From the NCBI GenBank assembly GCA_014904985.1, contig MU129121.1, forward strand, positions 64,240 through 100,360: a stretch of DNA of 36,121 nucleotides, in the 5' to 3' direction. How positions within the stretch are numbered: the stretch's first letter is position 1; each line of letters begins with the position of its first letter. This DNA is from Hydnum rufescens UP504 (taxonomy: Eukaryota; Basidiomycota; Agaricomycetes; Cantharellales; Hydnaceae). Below, one piece after another: positions 1 to 11,600 of this stretch. Below the pieces are notes generated by a model. It was not told the origin of the DNA, ran no database searches, and was given only the letters and a program-made list of their open reading frames with translations. A program made the translations under genes and the position numbers.

Positions 1-42
1 CAAGTGTGCAATGTTTGGATCATTTCTCTCTCTAAGACACAC

Positions 43-260
43 CACCACACCCCAGAACTCTGGGGTGTGGTGACAAGGTAAGTCCCTTGATTTTTTTATA
101 TACATTTGGGCAAAAGGAGTGGCCCAAGCCACTCTTTTTGCCCTGCTTTTGATTTTTTACTTACCAAGTCCTATTCCGCTATAAGGTCCCCCCTCTGGCG
201 ATGTCTGGGCTCAAGATCATGCCCTATACACACCCTCCCCTGTCCCTAACCTTCCCCAGA
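43..260 (+). other. Hairpin-flanked intron unit (locus 1, unit 1)
   Basis: A perfect 14-bp stem (43-56 with 59-72, 2-nt loop) made of CACCACACCCC-type sequence ends five bases before a strong 5' splice site, ACAAG|GTAAGT, at 78. Inside the proposed intron a 16-bp stem (108-123 with 128-143, loop CCAA) carries one pair that is a G-U wobble only at RNA level. A plausible branch point and acceptor (CCCTAAC then CTTCCCCAG) end at 260, giving a 183-nt intron. This order (exonic hairpin, donor, intronic hairpin, acceptor) is the same as in the arrays at 15940-17930 and 26300-27960, but the stem sequences differ. The acceptor is the least certain part. The minus strand also carries a donor-like GGTAAGT near 165. 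Confidence 0.5.
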
Positions 261-411
261 GGTGACAGTGGCATGAGCAGTGCTGGCCTAAGGGCTGGTG
301 CTGCTCGTGTGACTTGCACATTATGGGGGGGTTGGCCTAGGTTCTGGGAGTTCCCACAGACAATAAAACCGACGAAAACAAGACAAGTGATGACATGAGG
401 AGATGCCAAGT

Positions 412-549
412 CCCCCAGACCCCTAGACCTCGTCTCTGGGGGTCAATATTGCAGTATCAGGGTAAGATAACGAATTCTGTGGCAACCCCAGAGCCCATGC
501 CCACCAAAATTAGTGTGCATGGGCTCCAGAGTATCCTTTACCTTCCCAG
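412..549 (+). other. Hairpin-flanked intron unit (locus 1, unit 2)
   Basis: An 8-bp stem CCCCCAGA/TCTGGGGG (412-419 with 435-442) lies about 20 bases before a donor GTAAGA at 462. The proposed intron, 462-549 (88 nt), contains a perfect 10-bp stem GAGCCCATGC/GCATGGGCTC (491-500 with 517-526) and ends TTACCTTCCCAG. Together with unit 1 it suggests a multi-intron transcript entering from the left. No convincing protein is encoded by the exon between them (261-461), so this may be a noncoding or decayed transcript. Confidence 0.45.
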
Positions 550-767
550 ATGTCCAAAACCTGCGACCAGTGCCTGTGGGCAATGATCGCGTGTTTTTTT
601 TATCTTTTCTTAATCTTAAATTTTTGTAGAATAGAGTGTACTTAGATACTGTAGTATAAGTATCATATCATATGCCATTAGAATCTGTAGAGACCAGGTG
701 CTGCATAGCAGCTTGGTGAGTGAGAAATAGTGGCAACCGCAGACTACAAAGGCAAATCAATAAGTAC

Positions 768-1000
768 ATGTGTAGCTACACTATTTGAGGTGTAGCAACA
801 TTCTATAGTACATAGATACCCTAGGTACATAACTGTAGCTCCACCAATAGTCTCATTCAAAAATGTAGCTACACTACCTGGGAGCTCCCGGGGGCTCCAC
901 CCCCAGACTCCCAGTGGAACTACACTTCAGAGCATGTAGCTACACTTATTTACATAAAATAATGAAATTGTAGCTCCACTGAGATACACATTCAATTGTA
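768..1000. repeat. Cluster of TGTAGCTACACT-type motifs
   Basis: The near-palindromic motif TGTAGCTACACT, or close variants (GTGTAGCAACATT, TGTAGCTCCAC, GTGGAACTACACT), recurs about seven times in 230 bp. It surrounds a short GC-rich block (about 868-920) that can fold on itself (GGGAGCTCCCGGGGGCTCC). The layout suggests a small non-autonomous repeat (MITE- or SINE-like), but no target-site duplication was identified. From 600 to 768 nothing else is recognisable. Confidence 0.35.
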
Positions 1001-1183
1001 CCTCACTAGGTTGACATCCACACAGGACGTAGTCTACCTAAGGAAGTTGCCGAAATGGGGGGCCTGAGGTGAAGTGGTCTCGGTCTCACGGAGGTCTAAT
1101 TGATATCGTACTAGGTCGAGCCAAGGTGTCTGGGACCAGGTAACAGGGCAGGCGGGGAAGCATCCCGAAATATTTTCACCACT

Positions 1184-1528
1184 GTGAACGTATTACATAA
1201 TCGTTCATCTCGCTTTACTGTTTTCGCCTTTCCCTCGGGCTATCTGCATGATCTGGCGAGTTATGTAGTCATAAGCGGCTTCCGCCGCACCCGCAAGCCT
1301 GCGCATTTCAGTGCCGTATACCTCTATGAGCTCACCGATGGTGCCCTGTCTGCTGAATATCACTTGGTTGCTCTGATGTACCACAACCCCGCAGCCAGTG
1401 TGGCGGATACTGCACTATCAACCCATCATGGAGTCCGCTCCATGCTTACAGTAACTCTCCAGTCCCACTACGCCATCTTTCCAGGGGGATCTCGTCCTGG
1501 AATACAGCGATCATACGCATTCACCTAG
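1184..1528 (+). CDS. Unidentified ORF, 114 codons
   Basis: An open frame whose C-terminal two thirds has balanced composition and no low complexity. No family is recognised, and no signal peptide or membrane segment is evident. It may be an exon or a remnant of a longer gene, because the first codons run through AT-rich sequence and no TATA element is obvious upstream. The stretch 1529-2180 between it and the decayed GTPase gene contains only pyrimidine-rich sequence and short homopolymers. The call rests on openness alone, so it may be spurious. Confidence 0.2.
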   Translation: MNVLHNRSSRFTVFAFPSGYLHDLASYVVISGFRRTRKPAHFSAVYLYELTDGALSAEYHLVALMYHNPAASVADTALSTHHGVRSMLTVTLQSHYAIFPGGSRPGIQRSYAFT

Positions 1529-2179
1529 CCACAAACGAATAAACTGTCTCTTGTTTCTCTCTTCTCTTGACTTCAGCCTTACTAGACGTCGAGTCAACCT
1601 CTCTCTATTTTCCCTTAATTGGATTCCTTGGATGTCAGTCATCGCGGGGAGGTAGGTTAGTCGCTCTCATCCACATCTTCCCCCCTTTTTTTTCCGGGGG
1701 GAGCGGGGGACCCGGTGTCTCAGCCGCTTTGTACTGTCCCTGACCACGCACACGGTGTGTCTGTTTCAGAAAATATCAGATTGTTTCATCTGTGTGAATT
1801 TCTCGAGGCTGGGAACACAATCCTGGCACCATCACCTACGATGCCCCACATCACAGGGATTGGCTCAGGTCCCTCATTGGTCCACTCGGGCCACCGCTGA
1901 AAATGCGCGTTGTTTACCCTGGTCCTCCAAGGCTCGGTGATCCCCCACAGGACGGAGAATCAAGTTGAAATGACGTCTAGAGGGAAAAAAAACTCGGAGT
2001 TTGGCCTGTTTTGGTGCGATCCGGATTTTCCTGCTTTGGATTGCAAGTCCATATGGGCATGTGGGTGGTTGGTTGCTCTTCTTATACGTAACAGCCGAAA
2101 TCGAGAGAAGCGTGATCGTGGACCTGGATGTGTGTTCTGCGCGGCGGCGGAGATCGGTTCGGTGGCACTCACTCTTCAG

Positions 2180-4410
2180 CACTATGTCCATTTCAAAATT
2201 ATTCTAAGCCATGCATGTAATAATCCATGAAATGCAAAGAGCAACAACGTTCGGATTGTATCTGAAGTGATCCGCATTTCTTCATCGTCAAGGGTTCTTG
2301 AGGCAACTAATATAACCGTGACATCAAGTTCCTTGTACTGCTCAACCTTGGCAAGCAGAGATCCGGCCGATTGCACGCTACCCCGAGAACTAGGTGTCAT
2401 TGACATACGACTTGACCTCCTCATGGCCCCTGCTCTTATGCCTGAATATTCCCCCAGCACGAGATTGACTATCGCAGGAGATATCCGATCCAATCCACGG
2501 GAATCTACCAAGGGAAATATACAGCTCATCACAATGATAATGTTGATGAGGTATCCCAGAAGGATTATTCGGCTATAGTACGGTATCGTTTAACAGAAAC
2601 TCTATTTACACTCGATGGACACCCACATTCTTTGACAAATTGCATAGGCCTATGAAGGTAGTGACACAACAATTGCAGCTGGCAGGACAAATGGTGCTGA
2701 AGGCAGGAGAGCCCCAACCATAGTGGCCGCGGGTCCGATGACCTTTACGGTGGTATTGACACTGAGATGTTTCCATATCATGCTTTGTCATTTAGATCTA
2801 CAGGATAGGGCGATGCTTACAGACCCGGAGGATTCGGATGGTCGCTTGCTAGATCTGTAACCAGATGCGCTGGAAATTCTGTCAACTTTAGACACTACAC
2901 CCATGCACCCGATTAGTCTGAACAATCGTCGCAACGACTGATGCAAGACGTGCCTGATGGTTTGGGTCATTAAAATTCCAGACGTTGACGGATGTCACCA
3001 TGGATGATCCCAATGCATTCATTGAGGCGGATGTTATTGAAGATTCCAGAGAACATACAACCCAAATACTCTATAGAAATGAAAAGGTGCACGAAGGGGG
3101 GGGAGTCGCTCGTGTTTCCAAAACAGACGCACTGTGTCGCCCAACACCCAACACTGGAAGATATCGCAGCATAATGGGGACGCCAGACAAGCAATAGTGA
3201 ACAGATTGGACTCACTCAATCGATGTCGAGATCTTTGTTCCGAGATTATCTCTTTGAGCAACCGCGAAGAGCCAGGTTCCAAGATTCGGTTGCTCTAAAT
3301 CACCGGTAGCCTCGCCCGTCGCTGTCTGCGTTCTTGCACCGGTCTTTGTAGGAGCATCGACGATAGTGTTCATGGCGAGGTTGATCAGTTTCTCAGTAGG
3401 GTCTTTGTACTCGATTGTCGTTGGAAATTAGGCCCTATCAGTGTGAGAATAGTCGTCCAACCAATAGTACAGACTAGAAACCTCGGTCCACGTATGTCGA
3501 TTGCTTGCTGCCGCGTCGAGGGGCTTCTCGCAACTAACTTTGACGGCCTCCACAGCAGTCTCTTTGGCTTAACCCTCCCGTCCGGCTACGTTACTACCAA
3601 GGGACCGTGCGAGAACACTCTTCTTTCGCACAAGTTGGTCATACTTTAATGATTGGAACTTGGGATAGGGAGGATACGTTGCTAGCAGTCAGCATAGAGA
3701 CACCAGTTTCAAGAGAACTGATTAATATACCCTCGTTGGCGAGGGTCTGGCGGAGTATCCCATTCTCCTCGCTCAAAAACTCGACCTCCAGGAACTGGGA
3801 TCCCGCAGCACAACCTAGAGCCATGAGAAATCAGAATTTCTGGGGTACACTGGATAAAAGGCAATGTCACACGCACCAAATAGCATATAGCCTGTCTTTA
3901 AACCCCATTTCCGCGCTCCTCTAGATGAACTCTTGTGCCGTTCGAAGATTCTCGATAGCTCCACCAGAAAGTGCTTGCGAATCGTGTAGAATGAGTCGAT
4001 GGCTGTCATCTGAGGCGAGTTCTTGATTAATGTCGCGTTGAGTGGCATGATCATCGGAAATCCTGTATCGCATGCATTGGGATCAAATAATGTGAGATTT
4101 AGGGAAGCAAGGAGCACGTACAGCGAGGGTTTTGGCGCGGAATACTGCATTGATCAAAGAAGACTCTCCCACTCCTAACTGCGAATGCTCTACAATGAGT
4201 GAGATGTATGGAAAGGATGCATGACTCACTTTGCCCATGAATACTCTGAACCTGACGACGCTACTGGTAGAGGTATAGATGACGAACGTAGCATACCTAG
4301 AATCATCTAGGAGAGTGTCGATGGTGGGTCCGAGCCACGGGGAGTCATGGGATGCGTTGGTAGGATTGGTTGATGCTGCTAGTTGAACTATCGCATCTGG
4401 CTCGAAGTTT
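2180..4410 (-). pseudogene. Decayed P-loop GTPase gene (dynamin/AIG1-like superfamily, mushroom type)
   Basis: On the minus strand, exon pieces recognisable as a TRAFAC-type GTPase lie in order. An N-terminal exon (about 4250-4405) ends RFRVFMGK. After a short intron comes LGVGESSLINAVF, where the Walker A lysine (GxGKS in the family) is Glu. Next is a piece with LILHDSQ (G3 region) and ENLRTAQEFI followed at once by a stop. Then DRLYAIW, then PGGRVFERG in another frame, then a degraded G4 region around 3610-3660 (KYDQLVRKKE in a shifted frame). The distal part (3300-2180) keeps fragments such as NLAMNTIVDA and LLAKVEQYKELD. Stops, frameshifts and the lost lysine argue for a pseudogene. It diverges head to head from the intact relative at 4948. 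The family assignment is firm for 3600-4250 and tentative for the C-terminal part. Confidence 0.65.
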
Positions 4411-4947
4411 AAGTAGCTGGATCAGTGGAATCCACAGTATAAGAGGTAGCTGTACGATTCGAAGGCGAAATGTGGTGTCCCCAATGGGGCACTTGGGGGG
4501 CAGCATTATTGGCTAACAAACAGAATCCACCAACAGGGTGCATCCTGAAGACACGTTGAGGCCTCGTGCACAGTCTAATTAATCAGAATGCAAGGTACAG
4601 AAAGCTGTGGACTGCAGGTGGATCCTCGCGAGTCAGTCACGTGAAGGGGATTGTCACGGCCAACGACCACCCTCTGGCCTGATTGGTACGTGTTTGCATC
4701 CTAGTCACTCAGACACAATCGGGCCATGGTGGCCATACCTGTCCCCATAATGGCCCTATCTCGAGGAAGCAACCAGGACAAGTTCGTTTTTCTCGGACAG
4801 AAGCTAATCAAGTTGACATAACGGGAATGCTCTTGCTGCCTGCCTTGTGACATTTTGTACATGTGCACGAATGTATTTACAATAACATTGTACACACACC
4901 ACCTACACGCACCAACACCCTCTGTCTCATTCTCTAGTCCATCAACC
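4411..4947. promoter_or_regulatory. Intergenic region between two divergent GTPase genes
   Basis: About 540 bp separate the first recognisable exon of the decayed minus-strand gene from the ATG of the plus-strand GTPase gene. It must carry the promoter of the latter and originally a promoter for both. A pyrimidine-rich stretch precedes the ATG at 4948 (4920-4947), as is usual for fungal transcription starts. No clear TATA element was identified. Confidence 0.3.
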
Positions 4948-6296
4948 ATGTGGAAATCTATCCGCAAGCATTTTAAGAAGCATTTTAAGAAAGTATTCAC
5001 CGAGGAGGAAGTCCCCGGTGGAGAGATCCCCGACAAAAATAGGCGCTTCAGGGTCCTCATACTTGGGCCGGCGAACGCGGGAAAGACCACTCTGCTCGAA
5101 CGACTAACTGACAGCCCTGCCGGCGCAAGTATAGTGACCCGGAACGGAAAACGTGTAATTACTACAGATATTGAACTCAGTAGAGATGCTGTTCTAATTC
5201 ATCCCTTTATCTCTCAGATTGAGGAGGTCCCCAGGGGATATGATCAAGTAAGAACCATCCTATCAAAGGCACGCTGTGGTTACTCGATGTTTTCATACTA
5301 TCTAGCGAGGGATCCACACCATCGACGATGAAATCACTTACAAATCAAACCCTGATCTTGTTTTCCACGACTCTGGTGGTTTCGAGGCGGGAGGGGTTGA
5401 GGAGGTCAAGGCCGTCTGGCAATTTATTCGAAAGCGCTCATTAGCTTCCCCTTCACAGCAATTGCATGCGATTTGGTGCGTTTACATGTTGGTTCATACA
5501 CCCTCACACCTGGATCCATCGATTGCTTCAGGCTCTGCATCCCAACCGATAATGACAGGCCCTTTGGATTCCTGCAGTCAGGCTTTTTCTCCGAGCCCAC
5601 AGCATCAGGTATGTCCCATGAGTCGCACCATTCGATCCTTTCTCTTACGCACTGGTCCATGTTTCCGTTCAGTGCCTGTGATCGGAATTTTCACCAAGCT
5701 GGATGGAAGAAAGACGAAAATTATGACTCAGGTTCTCGGCCCTGCTTCCGACCCATCCGATTTCCTCGCTCGTGTCCCGGAGGTGGAGCAGAAAGTGGCT
5801 GAATTTGTTAACGGACTCGAGACACAATTTCGGAACCAGCAGTACCCACCTGCTGGTTTTCTCAGGGTTGGAAGTATGTATATTCTATCTGAGTAGCAAT
5901 TTTTCCCAGTTAAATTTTGGCTTAAAGACATGCATGGGGTTACGGAGCGGAGCATAGCATCGTGCAACCAACTTCTTCGAGTGACTATGGATTCTCTTCC
6001 CGATGAGACCCAGAGATCATTGCTTGGCCTCACGGTTTGGAAAAGAAACCGCCGGATTCATACCATCTATGTTTTACAGCGGTGAGTGTGGATGTCCAAT
6101 AGATTGATAGTGACTAAGAGGCATGTTTATCTCATAGAGTCCTTGCTGGTGGAGTTGAAGGTGCTGTCTCAAGCTGTATCAATGAGATGATGGTACAATT
6201 TGACTATGTTCAGGGAACATCATGACCAAAGCTCCAGGGCCTGGGGAAAATGAAGAATCCCAGTTATGTACAGATAAAGGGTTCAGGATTCTCATG
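4948..6296 (+). CDS. P-loop GTPase, multi-exon, reading into the microexon array
   Basis: Proposed exons: 4948-5154, 5218-5247, 5306-5475, 5532-5608, 5673-5873, 5928-6081, 6138-6192 and 6264-6296. Introns of 54-71 nt have GTAATT, GTAAGA, GTGCGT, GTATGT, GTATGT, GTGAGT and GTACAA donors, and codon phases agree across all of them. The protein starts with a basic helix (KSIRKHFKKHFKKVF). Then come FRVLILGPANAGKTT (intact Walker A), RGIHTIDDEITY (switch I region), LVFHDSGGFEAGG (G3), LHAIWLCIP, and VIGIFTKLD (G4, TKxD), and finally a C-terminal region. If the 6193-6263 intron is not used, the frame stops with TGA at 6223. If it is used, the frame passes through an 11-codon exon (LCTDKGFRILM) and enters the 3-nt exons from 6403 in phase 0. 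The cellular role is unknown; relatives are thought to act as regulatory or membrane-associated GTPases. Confidence 0.7.
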
Positions 6297-8699
6297 GTGA
6301 GTGACTGTGCAAGTTATGAGCAATGTATTGATTGTCTCATATACTGTAACTGCAACAACTGGTGATACATCATTGGTTTGTTGGATGGCATTGACAACAT
6401 AGGAGGTATAGCCACAGGCACTAACATTCAGTCCACAATGACTGACTTACATGTTTCCTTGTGGCATTGACAACATAGTTGGTCAGTCTGGATCTCCAAA
6501 TTTGATACATAGTGTCTGGCTCATACATTTTTTGATGCCATTGGGGATGCAGTATGTGAGTGGATCTCTCACCATTGGATATGTGGTCACTCCCTGATAC
6601 AGCTTCTGCTGGAATCTGCAATGCAGGGGGTGAGTTTGCATCTCTTAGTTAATGTGAGGTTGCTAGGTGTATATCTTTTGCTGGCATGGATAACTTAGCA
6701 TGTGAGTATGCATCCCACCTCTGGATCCACACTGTCCCTGGCTGATATATTCCTCTGTGACATTGATATGTAGGAGGTAAGACTGCATCTCACAGTTTGG
6801 TATGTGGTCACTACCTGATGGAACATTTGGTGGCATGAACAACATAGAATGTGGGTTGGCTTCCCTTATTATTTGATGTGTGATGACTGACTCATAGATC
6901 TTTTGGTGCCATCAACAACACAGGATGTAGGTCTGGATGTCTTGGGATTTGATGCTTAGTTGCTGACTGACAGGCCTTTTGTTGGCATTCACAATGTAGT
7001 ATGTGAGTATGGATTCAATATGAGGTCCATGGCTGATATATTATTGGATGTGATGGGTAAAATAGGAGGTAAGTCTATATCTCCCAGCATTCATCAGTGG
7101 TTTCTTGCCAGTGGATCATTTGGTTGCATGGATAATGTAGTATGTAAGTGAGAATTTCCTATAAGCTAGCACATGCTCACTGGTTGACCAATTGTCTGAT
7201 GGCATGGACAATGTAGAAAGTAAGTCCAGATCTTGTGCAATTTGAAGCACATGGGTAGGCTGACATTTCTTTCTCTGTCATGGACAATGTAGGCTGTAGG
7301 TCCAGGTCTCTCACAAATGTGTGGTTCCTCATTGGTACATTGTTTGGTCCTGTTGACACTGCAGCCTGTAAGTTTGGATATTCCCCAATTTGATGTGTGG
7401 CTGGCTAATACATTGTTTGGTGATACTGATAATGCAGGATGTAAGTCTGGATCTCCTCCACCTTAATGCACTGTCACTGTATGATGCATCACTGGATGAT
7501 ATCAACAATCAAGAATGTGGGCACCCATGCAATTTTGTGTGTGATTATTGGCTGATCCATCTTCTGGTGGTACTCACCATGCAGCTGGTGGGCAGCTTCT
7601 CTTACAATTTCAAGCAGGGTCACTGACTGGTACATCAATGGGTGGCATTCACAATGTAGGATGTGAGTGTGCATCCCCCAGGATCATTAGTTGCTAGCTG
7701 ATATATTTTTCAATGCCATCAACAATGTAGGGTGTAAGTCTGGTTCTCCTCAAAGCAATGCACAAGTGCAGGCTGATATTTCTGTGTCTGACTTGAACAA
7801 TGTAGGAAGTAAGGATGTCCCACAATTTAATGCATGGTCACTATCTGATACATTGTTTGGTCCCATTGAAAATGTAGCATGTAAGCTCAGATCTCTTCTA
7901 ATTCAATGTAGGATCACTAGCCAATATATTCTTTGTTGACATTAATAATGCAGGATGTAAGTTCTGATCCCTGCCACCTTGCTGCACAATCACTGGCTGA
8001 CATATTGCTGGATGACATTAACAATGCAGCTAGTAAGCCTGGCTTCCTTTTGATTCAGCATGTGGTGATTGGCTGACTCACCAATGGGACCAACAATGTA
8101 GCTGGTGAGCCCATGACCTTGCACAATTTGATACAGGAATTGCTAGCTGATTCATCATGTGGTGGCATTGTCAATGTAGGAAGTGAGTTGTGTGCCCCAT
8201 CTGGTGTATTATTGGCTGATACATCACCTGGTATTTCAAAAATGTAGGAGGTATGTTGAGGTCTCTGGCAATTTGATAGAAGGCCAATGGCTGATACATT
8301 GTTTGGTGGCATGGCCCATGCAAGGTGGTGAGTTTTCTCTTCCTACCATCTATTGTGTGGCCCTTGGTTAATATACCTTTGGTTACATTGTCACTACAGT
8401 ATGTAAGTCCAGATCTCATACTGATCAATGCATGATTTCTGCCTGATTCATCTTCTGGTATCTGCAACACAGAGGGTAGGTCTGGAGCTTTGGATTCCAT
8501 ACAACATTTCTGGGTGATTTATCAATTAGTGGTGTTGATAACATAGAGAGTAAGATGAGGTCTGTTAGAATTTGATGCAAGGTGCCTGGCTGATAGATTG
8601 GTTGGTCACCTGAACACTGTAGGATGTAGGCCCATATCACCTTCTATCTGAAGAGTGGTTAGAAGTTGACACATCTTTGGGTGGATTGATAATGTAGGA
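6297..8699 (+). repeat. Diverged (older) part of the microexon array
   Basis: About 32 intron units, including the 106-nt first one, whose bodies share only short words (GGCATTGACAACATAG, GCTGATACATTGTTTGGTGG). The frame AG-NNN-GT is never broken. Examples of triplets: GAG 6403, TTG 6479, TAT 6553, GGG 6627, CAT 6699, GAG 6774. The 32 codons here are mostly for charged or polar residues (Glu, Asp, Tyr, Arg, Asn, His) with some Leu and Gly. Donor variants include GTATAG, GTCAGT, GTAGGT and GTGGGC. Confidence 0.65.
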
Positions 8700-11600
8700 A
8701 GTAAGTGATGTGCTAGAATCCAATGCATTGTCCCTTGCTGATTCATCTTTTGGTGGCATTCACAACATAGGCTGTAAGTGTGGATGTGGTAGAATTCAAT
8801 GCATTGTCCCTTACTGATTCATCTTTTGGTGGCATTCACAACATAGCTTGTAAGTGTGGATGTGTTAGAATTCAATGCATTGTCCCTTGCTGATTCATCT
8901 TTGGTGGCATTCACAACATAGGATGTAAGTGTGGATGTGTTAGAATTCAATGCATTGTCCCTTGCTGATTCATCTTTTGGTGGCATTCACAACATAGCCT
9001 GTAAGTGTGGATGTGTTAGAATTTAATGCATTGTCCCTTGCTGATTCATCTTTTGGTGGCACTCACAACATAGCATGTAAGTGTGGATGTGTTAGAATTC
9101 AATGCATTGTTCCTTGCTGATTCATCTGTTGGTGGCATTCATAACATAGTGGGTAAGTGTGGATGTGTTAGAATTTAATGCATTGTTCCTTGCTGATTCA
9201 TCTTTTTGTGGCATTCACAACATAGGATGTAAGTGTGGATGTGTTAGAATTTAATGCATTGTCCCTTGCTGATTCATCTTTTTGTGGCATTCACAACATA
9301 GGTTGTAAGTGTGGATGTGTTAGAATTTAATGCATTGTCTCTTGCTAATTCATCTTTTTGTGGCATTCACAACATAGGCTGTAAGTGTGGATGTGTTAGA
9401 ATTTAATGCATTGTCCCTTGCTGATTCATCTCTTTGTGGCATTCACAACATAGGATGTAAGTGTGGATGTGCTAGAATTCAATGTATTGTCCCTTACTGA
9501 TTCATCTTTTGGTGGCATTCACAACATAGTGGGTAAGTGTGGATGTGGTAGAATTCAATGCATTGTCCCTTGCTGATCCATCTTTTGGTGGCATTCACAA
9601 CATAGGCTGTAAGTGTGGATGTGTTAGAATTAAATGCATTGTCCCTTACTGATCCATCTTTTGGTGGCACTCACAACATAGCATGTAAGTGTGGATGTGT
9701 TAGAATTCAATGCATTGTCCCTTGCTGATCCATCTTTTGGTGGCATTCACAACATAGTATGTAAGTGTGGATGTGTTAGAATTCAATGCATTGTCCCTTG
9801 CTGATCCATCTTTTGGTGGCATTCACAACATAGGCTGTAAGTGTGGATGTGTTAGAATTCAATGCATTGTCCCTTGTTGATCCATCTTTTGGTGGCATTC
9901 ACAACATAGCATGTAAGTGTGGATGTGTTAGAATTCAATGCATTGTCCCTTGCTGATTCATCTTTTGGTGGCATTCACAACATAGGGTGTAAGTGTGGAT
10001 ATGTTAGAATTCAATGCATTGTCCCTTGCTGATTCATCTTTTGGTGGCATTCACAATATAGGTTGTAAGTGTGGATGTGTTAGAATTCAATGCATTGTCC
10101 CTTGCTGATTCATCTTTTGGTGACATTCACAACATAGCATGTAAGTGTAGATGTGTTAGAATTCAATGCATTGTCCCTTGCTGATTCATCTTTTGGTGGC
10201 ATTCACAACATAGTATGTAAGTGTGGATGTGTTAGAATTCAATGCATTGTCCCTTGCTGATTCATCTTTTGGTGGCATTCACAACATAGTGGGTAAGTGT
10301 GGATGTGTTAGAATTCAATGCATTGTCCCTTGCTGATTCATCTCTTTGTGGCATTCACAACATAGGATGTAAGTGTGGATGTGTTAGAATTCAATGCATT
10401 GTCCCTTGCTGATTCATCTTTTGGTGGCATTCACAACATAGGCTGTAAGTGTGGATGTGCTAGAATCCAATGCATTGTCCCTTGCTGATTCATCTTTTGG
10501 TCGCATTCACAACATAGGCTGTAAGTGTGGATGTGTCAGAATTCAATGCATTGTCCCTTGCTGATTCATCTTTTGGTGGCACTCACAACATAGCATGTAA
10601 GTGTGGATGTGTCAGAATTCAATGCATTGTCCCTTGCTGATTCATCTTTTGGTGGCACTCACAACATAGTATGTAAGTGTGGATGTGGCAGAATTCAATG
10701 CATTGTCCCTTGCTGATTCATCTTTTGGTGGCATTCACAACATAGGCTGTAAGTGTGAATGTGGTAGAATTCAATGCATTGTCCCTTGCTGATTCATCTT
10801 TTGGTGGCATTCACAACCTAGCATGTAAGTGTGGATGTGTTAGAATTCAATGCATTGCCCCTTGCTGATTCATCTTTTGGTGGCATTCACAACATAGTGG
10901 GTAAGTGTGGATGTGTTAAAATTCAATGCATTGCCCCTTACTGATTCATCTTTTTGTGGCATTCACAACATAGGATGTCAGTGTGGATGTGTTAGAATTT
11001 AATGCATTGCCCCTTACTGATTCATCTTTTTGTGGCATTCTCAACATAGGATGTCAGTGTGGATGTGTTAGAATTCAATGCATTTCCCCTTACTGATTCA
11101 TCTTTTTGTGGCATTCACAACATAGGATGTAAGTGTGGATGTGTTAGAATTCAATGCATTGTCCCTTACTGATTCATCTTTTTGTGGCATTCACAACATA
11201 GGCTGTAAGTGTGGATGTGGTAGAATTCAATGCATTGTCCCTTGCTGATTCATCTTTTGGTGGCATTCACAACATAGGCTGTAAGTGTGGATGTGTTAGA
11301 ATTCAATGTATTGTCCCTTGCTGATTCATCTTTTGGTGGCATTCACAACATAGGCTGTAAGTGTGTTAGAATTCAATGTATTGTCCCTTGCTGATGCATC
11401 TTTTGGTGGCATTCACAACATAGCCTGTAAGTGTGTTAGAATTCATGTATTGTCCCTTGCTGATGCATCTTTTTGTGGCATTCACAACATAGCCTGTAAG
11501 TGTGGATGTGTTAGAATTTAATGCATTGTCCCTTGCTGATTCATCTTTTGGTGGCACTCACAACATAGGGGGTAAGTGTGGATGTGTTAGAATTCAATGC

